Shown here in pieces: positions 1 through 7,445 of a DNA stretch of 64,000 nucleotides. The notes beneath the pieces were generated by a model. That model was not told the origin of the DNA, made no database searches, and saw only the letters and a list, made by a program, of their open reading frames with translations. The stretch spans positions 1 through 64,000 of the forward strand of contig MNQS01000131.1 in NCBI GenBank assembly GCA_001915545.1, in the 5' to 3' direction. The position numbers were made by a program, and so were the translations under genes. This DNA is from Bacteroides sp. 43_108. Its GTDB lineage: Bacteria > Bacteroidota > Bacteroidia > Bacteroidales > Bacteroidaceae. Position 1 is the stretch's first letter. The number at the start of each line of letters is the position of its first letter.

Positions 1-28
1 TTCGGGGGAATACCTAAAGATACAAAAA

Positions 29-80
29 AGCCAGCTAATTCGCAACACTTTGTGTATGAATTAGTTGGCTAATTTTATTC
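29..80. terminator. Bidirectional terminator-like hairpin
   Basis: A 13-bp stem (29-41 with 58-70, one G:U pair) encloses a 16-base loop. On the plus strand it is followed by TAATTTTATT, and on the minus strand by a run of six T. It could end a plus-strand gene lying before the window as well as the minus-strand gene that stops at 227. The 150 bases between 71 and 226 hold only a small ATGCATAA inverted repeat (176-183/199-206) and no visible gene. Confidence 0.6.
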
Positions 81-226
81 TATTTACTGAATATCCCTTA
101 TTATGTATGTTCACATTAAGCACACCAGCAAATGTATTGCTATAAGATCATTTGCTAGTTCACAGTGTAAACACGATGCATAAGAAGGAAAAATCTAGTT
201 ATGCATAATTGTCCAAAAACAGCCAG

Positions 227-871
227 CTATACACGATTGAATTTCTTACCGCACTTTCTGCACTTGTAATTAACTATAAAAAGTTTAGCAATAAACAACA
301 ATACTATTCCTGCAAAAAACATGACCCAAGCCATAATGTTTGCAACAAGAGTACTTGTACCGAATTCTGAAGGAAGTTCCATATACAATATAGGAAAAAG
401 AATTAGAAAAATGCTCAGCACACTGATAATTGTTCCATAATCACGACGGTGAACAATCGGAACAACATCCTCACTACCGCATTTTGGACAAAAAGGCATA
501 CACTTTCTTCGCTCACTCAATACCGGCTCAATTATTCTGCAGGCCTTCTCATAATCGTCAGCATATACAAATACGGCAATGCCCAAAACAGCACCGTATG
601 CACCAGGATAAGGATCATCTCGCTCGTCATGTCTGCGAGAAACTATACCGGACGCGTTCAGAAGATCTTCAATTTCATCTGCAAAGATTGAATTATCACA
701 TTTCAGAAGCAGTTTTACCTTACGATACGAGCAATCAATATTTTCAGGAGAAACGTGTGCTATTTCTTGTTCTGAGTTTTTTACAGAATCATTTGAAAAT
801 AAACCCTGTTCACTTGAATCAAAGCTGTTGTTTTTGATAAATACATTTTTTATAAAAAGCTTTTCTGACAA
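227..871 (-). CDS. DUF2007-like protein with split zinc ribbon and two membrane segments
   Basis: A protein of 214 residues. Residues about 48-120 (KVKLLLKCDNSIFADEIEDL and on) resemble the small DUF2007 'putative signal transducing' domain. A CPKCGS motif follows at about 128, then two hydrophobic segments (about 147-168 and 178-198), then CRKCGKKF at the C-terminus. The two CxxC pairs could together bind one zinc on the cytoplasmic face, with the two membrane helices forming a hairpin between them. It is transcribed away from the BASS transporter gene. Its function is unknown. The domain assignment is by eye and moderate; the membrane topology and metal binding are inferred. Confidence 0.7.
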   Translation of the reverse strand: MSEKLFIKNVFIKNNSFDSSEQGLFSNDSVKNSEQEIAHVSPENIDCSYRKVKLLLKCDNSIFADEIEDLLNASGIVSRRHDERDDPYPGAYGAVLGIAVFVYADDYEKACRIIEPVLSERRKCMPFCPKCGSEDVVPIVHRRDYGTIISVLSIFLILFPILYMELPSEFGTSTLVANIMAWVMFFAGIVLLFIAKLFIVNYKCRKCGKKFNRV

Positions 872-891
872 TTATATACGTCAGCTATCAG

Positions 892-920
892 CAAATATAT
901 ACCATTTTACGTAAACACAA
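892..920 (-). promoter_or_regulatory. Promoter of the DUF2007-like gene
   Basis: Read on the minus strand, TATATTTG (892-899) fits the Bacteroidetes -7 consensus TAnnTTTG. A TTG lies 18 bases further upstream (918-920). The start codon at 871 follows about 20 bases downstream. Confidence 0.5.
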
Positions 921-1183
921 ATTACAAACGCAATCAATATTAATCATACTTCGACATATTCCTGCTTTCATTGCGCAACAGCTTGATTGATTACTGAAAA
1001 GAACCCCAGAAACAACGAAGCATAAAATTAAATTGAACGTTAACAGCCTGTATGTCATACGATACAGAAATATTTTCAGCTAATCAAGCATGTCACGTAT
1101 TTCAGTTGAGCTTTAAATCATAAATACAAACACAACATCTGATATTGAATAACATTTTATTTCCAATATTCAGATCATAATAG
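921..1183. other. Intergenic region with nested inverted repeats
   Basis: This lies between two divergent genes. An imperfect inverted repeat pairs 981-1000 with 1073-1089 (GCTTGATT...CTGAAAA against TTTTCAGCTAATCAAGC). Inside it is a smaller hairpin, CTGTAT/ATACAG (1048-1053/1062-1067). I see no open reading frame and no T-run. It could be a structured leader or a small RNA, or chance. Confidence 0.3.
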
Positions 1184-1191
1184 TAATTTTG
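1184..1191 (+). promoter_or_regulatory. -7 motif upstream of BASS transporter
   Basis: TAATTTTG matches TAnnTTTG and lies 65 bases before the start at 1256. I see no clear -33 TTTG at the usual distance, so the support is partial. Confidence 0.4.
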
Positions 1192-1255
1192 CAGCCTAAA
1201 TCAAAAAAGACAGTTGCATTATAACAGAATGCATGCCTGAATAAACTATATCATC

Positions 1256-2224
1256 ATGAGCATCATCAGATTCATCAGAAACTGGACGTTGCCTATAGCC
1301 ATGCTGACAGGCATAATAGGCTACTTTGTGTACGTCAACATTCATGCGCTCGACGGAACTCATACAGCCGTGTCACATGCCATAGAAATCATTCAACCGA
1401 CGTTGATATTCCTCATGCTCTTCGTATCGTTCTGCAAGATAAGCCCGCGTCAGCTTCGCCCTCACAAATGGCATCTGAAACTGCTGGCAGTGCAAGTGGT
1501 AAGCTTCTCCGCCATCGGCCTGTTTCTGGCACTTACTCCAGACTTCAAATGGAAGATTCTCGCCGAAAGTGCTATGATATGTCTTATATGCCCTACAGCG
1601 ACTGCTGCAGCTGTAGTAACAGGCAAACTCGGCGGAAACGCAAACTCTGTAGTGAGCTACACCTGTCTGATCAATCTGGCGGCCGCTGTTGTTATTCCGG
1701 CAATTGTACCGATGATGCACGAAAGCGCCGATCCGAATCTCGATTTCGGCAAATCCTTCACTCTCATCATTGGAAAGGTATTCCCGATACTCATATTGCC
1801 ACTTTTCTCCGCATGGGTATTCCGCTATCTCTTGCCGAAATTGCACAAGAAAATTGTTTCATGTTCTGGACTTGCATTCTATCTGTGGGCAGTAGCACTG
1901 ACATTGGCCATAGCCGTCACAATGAAGGCAATGATGCATCACACAGAATCTGTAGCCGACATCATCGGAATCGGAATAATATCGCTCATCTGTTGTGTCG
2001 GACAATTTGCTCTTGGACGATACTTCGGAAGGCACAACAATGAGATGATAAGCAGTGCACAGGGTCTGGGACAAAAAAACACGGTGTTTGCAATCTGGAT
2101 GGGATATACATTCCTCAACCCTCTCACAGCCATGGCCGGAGGTTTCTATTCGGTTTGGCACAATGTTATAAACTCATACCAGCTGTATGAAGCACGCAAG
2201 AGGGATGAAGTCAAAAAACAATAA
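1256..2224 (+). CDS. BASS-family transporter (bile acid:Na+ symporter-like)
   Basis: A protein of 322 residues with about nine to ten hydrophobic segments along its whole length, so an inner-membrane transporter. The pattern ICPTATAAAVVTGKLGGN followed by SYTCLINLAAAVVIP, and a late SSAQGLGQKNTVFAIWMGY, are typical of the bile acid:sodium symporter (BASS) superfamily, whose members carry bile acids, pantoate or other organic anions with Na+. The start ATG follows an AT-rich leader with a -7 motif. The methionine sulfoxide reductase gene begins 36 bases after the stop, so the two are probably co-transcribed. The substrate cannot be told from sequence. Confidence 0.85.
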   Translation: MSIIRFIRNWTLPIAMLTGIIGYFVYVNIHALDGTHTAVSHAIEIIQPTLIFLMLFVSFCKISPRQLRPHKWHLKLLAVQVVSFSAIGLFLALTPDFKWKILAESAMICLICPTATAAAVVTGKLGGNANSVVSYTCLINLAAAVVIPAIVPMMHESADPNLDFGKSFTLIIGKVFPILILPLFSAWVFRYLLPKLHKKIVSCSGLAFYLWAVALTLAIAVTMKAMMHHTESVADIIGIGIISLICCVGQFALGRYFGRHNNEMISSAQGLGQKNTVFAIWMGYTFLNPLTAMAGGFYSVWHNVINSYQLYEARKRDEVKKQ

Positions 2225-2260
2225 ATTATAAATACAGCAATTTCAAAAAAGAACATATTT

Positions 2261-2743
2261 ATGGCAGAAGAATTACATAAAATATCAGGCGGCAACAAAG
2301 TTGAGATGTACGAGAGCCTTTTACCACAAATAAAATCTATAATAGAAGACGAAAACGACAAGATCGCAAACATGGCAAACATTACGGCAGCCATTGCCGA
2401 AATGTTCGGATTCTGGTGGACAGGATTCTATAGAGTTGACGGTGAGGAACTCGTGTTGGGACCATTTCAGGGTACACTGGCATGTACACGCATAGGCTAC
2501 GGACGCGGTGTGTGCGGCACAGCCTGGAAGGAAGAAAAAACAATTGTTGTGGAGGACGTAGAAAAATTCCCAGGACATATTGCATGCAGCAGCCTGTCGC
2601 GCTCAGAAATTGTCGTACCCGTATTCAAGGACAACAAAGTATACGCTGTGCTGGACATTGACAGCAAGGAGCTTGCAACATTCGACGAAACAGACCGGAA
2701 GTATCTGGAGAAACTCACAGAAATGGTTTCAGAAAAGATATAA
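2261..2743 (+). CDS. msrC: Free methionine-(R)-sulfoxide reductase (GAF domain)
   Basis: A GAF-fold protein of 160 residues that reduces free L-methionine-(R)-sulfoxide to methionine in the cytoplasm. Three cysteines are at positions 75, 85 and 109. Their spacing (10, then 24) equals that of the E. coli enzyme YebR/fRMsr (Cys84, Cys94, Cys118), where the last is catalytic. The motifs GTLACTRIGYGRGVCG and HIACSSLSRSEIVVP are family hallmarks. Regeneration of the disulfide would need thioredoxin. It follows the BASS gene closely and a bidirectional terminator follows it. The assignment is firm. Confidence 0.93.
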   Translation: MAEELHKISGGNKVEMYESLLPQIKSIIEDENDKIANMANITAAIAEMFGFWWTGFYRVDGEELVLGPFQGTLACTRIGYGRGVCGTAWKEEKTIVVEDVEKFPGHIACSSLSRSEIVVPVFKDNKVYAVLDIDSKELATFDETDRKYLEKLTEMVSEKI

Positions 2744-2784
2744 TCGGCCTGAGACGTATCGTAGAGGAATATAAAGAGAAAAAC

Positions 2785-2835
2785 AAAGGCGCCCATGAGT
2801 GAGAATGTACTTCATATGGCGCCTTTATTATACAA
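2785..2835. terminator. Bidirectional terminator between convergent genes
   Basis: The arms AAAGGCGCC and GGCGCCTTT (2785-2793 and 2818-2826) form a GC-rich stem, extended by ATGA/TCAT. A TTATTAT tract follows on the plus strand and TTTGTTTTTC on the minus strand. It serves the msrC gene and the minus-strand gene ending at 2851. Confidence 0.75.
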
Positions 2836-2850
2836 ATATTTCCAGTTTCT

Positions 2851-4200
2851 TCACGGCTTCACATTACTTTTGATTGTGCTATCGTGCAAATACTTCATGA
2901 ATTCATCTTTGTAGCCGTTGAAAACGTTTATGTCAACTTCCGGCACAATGCCGTTTACTTTACCGTCAGCACTCAACTGCCAATGAACCAGCTTGATGTC
3001 TGGTTTATAGCTTCCATATCGCGCAATCCATACGTTGTAATTGTCGCGCAGTTCAGGAGAAAGAGGAAGATACTTGTTTACAAACATCTGATTTACATAC
3101 AGAATCGGACGGACTCCTACCCTTTTCTCTACTATCTTCATCCATATCAACACTTCCCTAAACATCTTTACGGCACCGCCGGCACGTTCAATTTCACGGT
3201 CGGAAGGTTCCAGATCGAGCACAGGAGGAAGATCGCCACGCGAGAACCGTGTGTTCTTGATGAAATACGCAGCCTGATCGGCAGCATCAGAAACTGTAGA
3301 AAAGAAATGATATGCTCCACAAGGTATTGAAGCTTTTCTTGCAGAACGGTAATCAGTAAGATAATGACGGTTGAGCACTGTTGTACCCTGTGTAGACTTT
3401 ATATATACGAACGATACGGGATAGTCCACTTCGCCACTGACAAGCCTGCTCTTCAGGCGTCCGAGGCTGGTGATACGCAGGTCCGACCAGCGTATCGGGT
3501 ATGTGCGTCCTTTATGAATATGCTGATAACGGGAAATATCTATACCATAGATACGGTCGGAATTATGTATCATCTGCTCTCCTTGAAAACGTCCTCGATG
3601 CCACACACCAACCTGAAGACGTCCGTCTGCATTGACAGCAAAACCGAAATCTTCGCGCATTCCGTTCTCCCAATGTCCTTCGTAGAATGCTCCTGAAGGA
3701 TTTATAAACTTACCGTGACCAGAGGGATCTCCGCAGGAATCAACTTCACCTTCGTACACGCCAAGCTCATCATAAATACGGCCGTATACGAGAGTTTCGT
3801 TTTTCCACCATCCTTCTATCCGTCGGCCTAGAGAATCAGTGAAAACACCGCGTCCGTCACGCTTACCGTCTCTCCACATGCCGGTATAAACAGTGTCGCC
3901 TTTTGTTATGAGCTGACCGAGGCCATTTAGCTTTCCTTCCGAAAATATGCCGCGACGACAGGTGTCGGCACAGGTAAACGTACCATAACCGGACATGAGA
4001 CCTGACTTCCAGAAACCTTCGTAAGCACAAGAATCAGAATCGCCTACCCAACGGCCGAAACCTGAAGGACGTCCATCCTCAGTCTCTCCTGCATAGAATC
4101 CGTCATTCCACTCTATGCGCCTCTCGCAACCGCATAGAAACAACAACGCGAAGAATACAGGCACGATCTTTGTACAAACTGAAAAATACCCTTTCCTCAT
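2851..4200 (-). CDS. Lipoprotein with MORN repeats fused to a GH25 lysozyme domain
   Basis: A protein of 449 residues. The signal peptide ends in LLFLCGC, a lipobox with Cys at about 24-25, so it is probably an exported lipoprotein. Residues about 36-215 hold around eight MORN-like repeats (YEGFWKSGLMSGYGTF, YTGMWRDGKRDGRGVF, YEGHWENGMREDFGF). Residues about 218-440 form a GH25 muramidase domain: YGIDISRYQ with Asp221, and VLDLEP with Asp329 and Glu331, the family's DxE pair. GH25 enzymes cut the MurNAc-GlcNAc bond of peptidoglycan. MORN repeats usually bind lipid or protein or act as spacers. The gene lies 55 bases after the unknown anchored protein and is probably in one transcript with it. 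The domain calls are strong; the role of the fusion is unknown. Confidence 0.88.
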   Translation of the reverse strand: MRKGYFSVCTKIVPVFFALLFLCGCERRIEWNDGFYAGETEDGRPSGFGRWVGDSDSCAYEGFWKSGLMSGYGTFTCADTCRRGIFSEGKLNGLGQLITKGDTVYTGMWRDGKRDGRGVFTDSLGRRIEGWWKNETLVYGRIYDELGVYEGEVDSCGDPSGHGKFINPSGAFYEGHWENGMREDFGFAVNADGRLQVGVWHRGRFQGEQMIHNSDRIYGIDISRYQHIHKGRTYPIRWSDLRITSLGRLKSRLVSGEVDYPVSFVYIKSTQGTTVLNRHYLTDYRSARKASIPCGAYHFFSTVSDAADQAAYFIKNTRFSRGDLPPVLDLEPSDREIERAGGAVKMFREVLIWMKIVEKRVGVRPILYVNQMFVNKYLPLSPELRDNYNVWIARYGSYKPDIKLVHWQLSADGKVNGIVPEVDINVFNGYKDEFMKYLHDSTIKSNVKP

Positions 4201-4255
4201 TATATATATTATAAGACAACTATGTAAGTTTCAAGATTTTTTTCTGAACGACATT

Positions 4256-5245
4256 TTATTTGCATCCGCGACATCCTACTATACTATCGGAAATCAGGAA
4301 TCCGGCAAAGAAGCCCGTTGATGTAAACACCGGCGAAAAATCCGTCATACCGAATTGCGGGAAATCAACACATCCTTGCGAAGTAACACGAGCAGATGCC
4401 AAGACGGAAGAAAACGGCTCATCAGCGCGTGGCACAGAGTAGTAACCGCTGAGAAAAACGACATCACCGCTGTCAGGAGAAACAATATCAAAAGGAGGTA
4501 AAGATATTGATACGGCTCCAGACATGGGTGCATCGACAAGCGTACGCAAACTCATTGAGACTCCATCCGAACTCTCATACGTACACAATTGCGAGGCCAA
4601 CGAATCTTTCTCATTCATAGCTGTGTAGACTCTGAATGTCTGCACAGCTTTAGCAGACGCGTTAGAAGAGTTCTTTATCTTTACCAACTCGGTCCTTATT
4701 TCAGACAATGCTTCCATATACCGGTCATTATCGGCATTGAGCGAAGCAATATTATTGAAACCTTCGTCCTTGACATCATGTCGCTCCAGATAATAGGCAA
4801 ACTCTTTCTGCTTCTTTTCTAAAAAAACAAATGTATCGTCAATATCAGCAAGAGTACTGTCTACTACAGCATGCAGATTAGAATTTATGCTGTCAGCAGA
4901 TATGAATAAGGAACTATGAAAATCGGGGGCTATGAGTTTTCCGCGTGAACTGGGATAAAACGGATTATCATTGACCCAGACTGCTGTGAACACAGAGGAC
5001 GTTTCAGCTTCAGATCTGGAAAAAGACAAACCTTGCATAGAAGCGCCGTCTGTATTTGAAAAATATACAGTTCTGCATCCGTCAGCGCTGACACACAAAA
5101 CATCACTACTTTTCACAAATGCTGTACATCTGCTCATGCTGTCCCTGCTGTATGGACGATAAGCATATACCAAAGATGCAACTGCAAGCAATACAGCCAA
5201 AGCAGGAATAATAAATAACGGAGAAAAACGCTTTATATGTTTCAT
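4256..5245 (-). CDS. Unknown protein with one N-terminal membrane anchor
   Basis: I do not recognise this protein (329 residues from the start MKHIKRF; another in-frame ATG lies 21 bases upstream). It begins with KRFSPLFIIPALAVLLAVAS, one hydrophobic segment, so it is anchored or exported. A Ser/Asp-rich region follows. A charged stretch at about residues 130-205 (ADIDDTFVFLEKKQKEFAYY and on) is likely helical or coiled coil. The C-terminal part is beta-like, rich in Phe and Ser, and ends GCRGCK. It sits between the DUF3078 gene and the MORN-GH25 gene with gaps of 55 to about 100 bases, all on the minus strand, which suggests a shared envelope function. No catalytic motif is visible. Confidence 0.75.
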   Translation of the reverse strand: MKHIKRFSPLFIIPALAVLLAVASLVYAYRPYSRDSMSRCTAFVKSSDVLCVSADGCRTVYFSNTDGASMQGLSFSRSEAETSSVFTAVWVNDNPFYPSSRGKLIAPDFHSSLFISADSINSNLHAVVDSTLADIDDTFVFLEKKQKEFAYYLERHDVKDEGFNNIASLNADNDRYMEALSEIRTELVKIKNSSNASAKAVQTFRVYTAMNEKDSLASQLCTYESSDGVSMSLRTLVDAPMSGAVSISLPPFDIVSPDSGDVVFLSGYYSVPRADEPFSSVLASARVTSQGCVDFPQFGMTDFSPVFTSTGFFAGFLISDSIVGCRGCK

Positions 5246-5249
5246 ATAA

Positions 5250-5284
5250 CTTGCCCCTCTCTGCATGAGAGAGGAGCTGGAGAG
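5250..5284 (-). repeat. Hairpin repeat just before the start of the anchored protein
   Basis: CCCCTCTCTGCATGAGAGAGG followed by AGCTGGAGAG forms a short hairpin directly upstream of the start at 5245. It resembles a degenerate copy of the dispersed 'CCCTCTCC...GGAGAGGGGCTGG' intergenic repeats common in Bacteroidetes genomes. Read on the minus strand it leaves GAGAGGGGC close to the ATG. Confidence 0.35.
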
Positions 5285-5347
5285 AAATATTTTATATAAG
5301 AAGTAAATCTAGAAAAAGAAATAATTTTTCAGATATTATTCAAAATA

Positions 5348-6700
5348 TCAGAATGAATAATTAAGACCAAGTGTCAGATACTCCATCATCTGGAAGAATC
5401 CAAGCTTCTTGTCATAATAGTCGCGCGAACGGCTGTCGTCAAAACGCCATCTCATATAAAATTGTGAAGAAATATACTGGCTAAACTTGAAATCTATTGT
5501 ATTTTCAAATTCTGCTTCAACATATTTATATGTGCTGTAATAGTACAACTTGCTTCTCCATGACACATTTTTGACAATTGTCATGTTGTAATTGACCTCC
5601 ACACGCGAACCGAAATCATTCTGTGCATCCTTATCCGCCATACCGTAGTTGTTATGGACATTCTCATTGTCAACACCTATATATCTGAGCTTGTATGAAA
5701 GCGGAAGAAGTGCAACAGAAAGCGACGCTCCATTCTTAAGCGACGGTTTATAGTCCATACCGAGAGAAACATACACATCCAAAGGTGCAAGGAACTGCGA
5801 ATAACGTTTTTTGTCGTTGCTCTTATATCCAGGCATGAACTGTGTGACAGCTTCAGTAGACAATGTATAGTACCATGAGGTGCGCGCTTTAACTCCAAGT
5901 TTTGAAGCCAGCTTCAACATGTCGTTGTTAGTAAGGAAAGTATGGCATGTATCACTGGTGGTTGTTACGAATCCGAGTTTCATTTCCAAACGGTTGTCCC
6001 ACTGTATATAACGCTGGTCATTGTAATTTGCCTGCAGATTAAGAGAAAACACCATTGTCCCGTTATTGTTTCCTCCCTTATACCAGTTCTTTGTAAAATA
6101 GTTCTGAGTAAACTGCAAAGACGAATTTCCTGAAGTCTTCCAGAAATTAGGTCTCATGACATGTATATCTACATCTATATCGCCTGTCAGTTCTGATACA
6201 TCTTTAAGCTCTGGAACTTTATCAATTATCGTCTTAAGGTCATCCTTTTTCTTTCTCTGATCATCTACCGGAGCCATTTCAATAATAGATTCATCCTTAT
6301 ACTGGCTGTCGCAATGTTTCACCAGCTTAGGATTATAAGTATACACATTGACAAGCGCACGATCAATCGTACGATTGAGCTCGTCACGATAAAGCATTCC
6401 GCCCGACATAAGACTGTCTGAATTTTCCTTTGGTGCATTCGCAGGACGCCAATCAATAGAAAGCACATGTGCAGTTGCGTTGCTGAAATATGTAGAAGGA
6501 CCCAGAATCCTATAATAATAAGGATTCAGATCTGAGGAATCATTTTTCAACTTCTCTGCTATAAATCGAAGAGAATCTGTATAATTCTTGACCACAGCGC
6601 TATATGTACCACCACGTCTTGCACGCACACCTTGTATCTGCGCATACGTAGACATAAGGAAAGCCAAAGAAAGAAGTACAAAACAAAATATTCTTCTCAT
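5348..6700 (-). CDS. DUF3078 family outer-membrane protein
   Basis: A protein of 450 residues with a signal peptide (MRRIFCFVLLSLAFLMSTYAQ). After about 190 residues comes the DUF3078 core: FTQNYFTKNWYKGGNNNG, then alternating aromatic strands ending in an aromatic residue (LTLGLNYSF), the usual end of an outer-membrane beta-barrel. The family is confined to Bacteroidetes and has no firm function. It is the first gene of a likely three-gene minus-strand series with the anchored protein and the MORN lysozyme. The start is set by the signal peptide. The family assignment is confident; the function is open. Confidence 0.85.
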   Translation of the reverse strand: MRRIFCFVLLSLAFLMSTYAQIQGVRARRGGTYSAVVKNYTDSLRFIAEKLKNDSSDLNPYYYRILGPSTYFSNATAHVLSIDWRPANAPKENSDSLMSGGMLYRDELNRTIDRALVNVYTYNPKLVKHCDSQYKDESIIEMAPVDDQRKKKDDLKTIIDKVPELKDVSELTGDIDVDIHVMRPNFWKTSGNSSLQFTQNYFTKNWYKGGNNNGTMVFSLNLQANYNDQRYIQWDNRLEMKLGFVTTTSDTCHTFLTNNDMLKLASKLGVKARTSWYYTLSTEAVTQFMPGYKSNDKKRYSQFLAPLDVYVSLGMDYKPSLKNGASLSVALLPLSYKLRYIGVDNENVHNNYGMADKDAQNDFGSRVEVNYNMTIVKNVSWRSKLYYYSTYKYVEAEFENTIDFKFSQYISSQFYMRWRFDDSRSRDYYDKKLGFFQMMEYLTLGLNYSF

Positions 6701-6830
6701 TTGAAAATCTTTTTCGGCAAAAATACACCATATATGCCAAAAATGAAAATTAGCTTGCCTGCAAATGCTCCTTTATGCTGATTTTATACAATTTACGTGT
6801 GAAATATTTTCTGAAATGACAATAAAAAGC

Positions 6831-6838
6831 TATATTTG
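6831..6838 (+). promoter_or_regulatory. -7 motif upstream of the HU gene
   Basis: TATATTTG matches TAnnTTTG and is followed by a 50-base A-rich leader up to the ATG at 6889. The upstream -33 element is weak. Confidence 0.45.
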
Positions 6839-6888
6839 CAACTCGAATTGCAAATCAAAAAATAAACAACAAAACAAACTAAAAAACA

Positions 6889-7164
6889 ATGACAAAAGCA
6901 GATATCGTAAGGGAAATAGCTGATAAGACAGGCATTGACAAAGCAAATGTCCTCGCGACAGTTGAAGCCTTTATGGAAATCGTAAAAACTTCCCTGGCAA
7001 ACGACGAGAATGTGTATCTGAGAGGTTTCGGCAGCTTCATCGTCAAGAAAAGAGCACAGAAGACTGCACGCAACATTTCAAAGAATACTACACTCATCAT
7101 ACCTGAGCACAACATTCCTTCTTTCAAGCCAGCCAAGACTTTCGGCAACGCTCTGAAGAAATAA
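6889..7164 (+). CDS. hup: HU/IHF-family DNA-binding protein
   Basis: A histone-like protein of 91 residues that bends and compacts DNA as a dimer. MTKADIVREIADKTGI at the N-terminus, NVYLRGFGSFIVKKRA in the beta-saddle and the C-terminal FKPAKTFGNALKK fit the family along the full length. In the arm tip, the usual RNPQT region reads ISKNTTLIIPEHNIPSFKPA, so the IHF/HU intercalating proline may be the one in IIPEHN. The leader is A-rich with no Shine-Dalgarno sequence. A tiny basic peptide gene follows after 57 bases, then RNase G. Confidence 0.95.
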   Translation: MTKADIVREIADKTGIDKANVLATVEAFMEIVKTSLANDENVYLRGFGSFIVKKRAQKTARNISKNTTLIIPEHNIPSFKPAKTFGNALKK

Positions 7165-7221
7165 TGATAAAAGGTAATTTCCGAATCATAAATTTATAAA
7201 CAACTTTAAAAACATTGAACT

Positions 7222-7311
7222 ATGCCAAACGGTAAGAAAAAGAAGAGACACAAGATCTCCACACACAAGCGTAAGAAAAGATTGAGAAAGAATCGTCATA
7301 AGAGCAAGTAA
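7222..7311 (+). CDS. 29-residue very basic peptide, possible ribosomal protein
   Basis: An ATG-initiated frame of 29 codons. The product begins MPNGKKKKRHKISTHK and has 18 Lys/Arg residues plus 4 His. Such composition is typical of small ribosomal proteins. I recall near-identical small basic peptides annotated between HU and RNase G in other Bacteroidetes. A Bacteroidetes-specific ribosomal protein, bL38, was reported from the Flavobacterium johnsoniae ribosome, but I cannot confirm that this is its homologue. It lies 57 bases after HU and before a hairpin terminator, so it is probably co-transcribed with HU. Its compactness and conserved position argue that it is real. Confidence 0.7.
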   Translation: MPNGKKKKRHKISTHKRKKRLRKNRHKSK

Positions 7312-7358
7312 ACAAGAAGCGCTTGCTCTCATTCTCTCGTCTTTCTCGACGAAGAAAT

Positions 7359-7416
7359 GAAGAACAAACTTTTAGAGCCTACCTTCAGTAAGCTTTATGG
7401 TTTGTTCTTTTTTTTT
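7359..7416 (+). terminator. Terminator after HU and the basic peptide
   Basis: AAGAACAAAC (7360-7369) pairs with GTTTGTTCTT (7400-7409), and the right arm runs into nine T in a row. The stem lies 30 bases before the RNase G start, so it either ends the HU transcript or attenuates read-through into rng. Confidence 0.65.
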
Positions 7417-7445
7417 AAAATTATGGGATTTTATAACGTGGAAAA

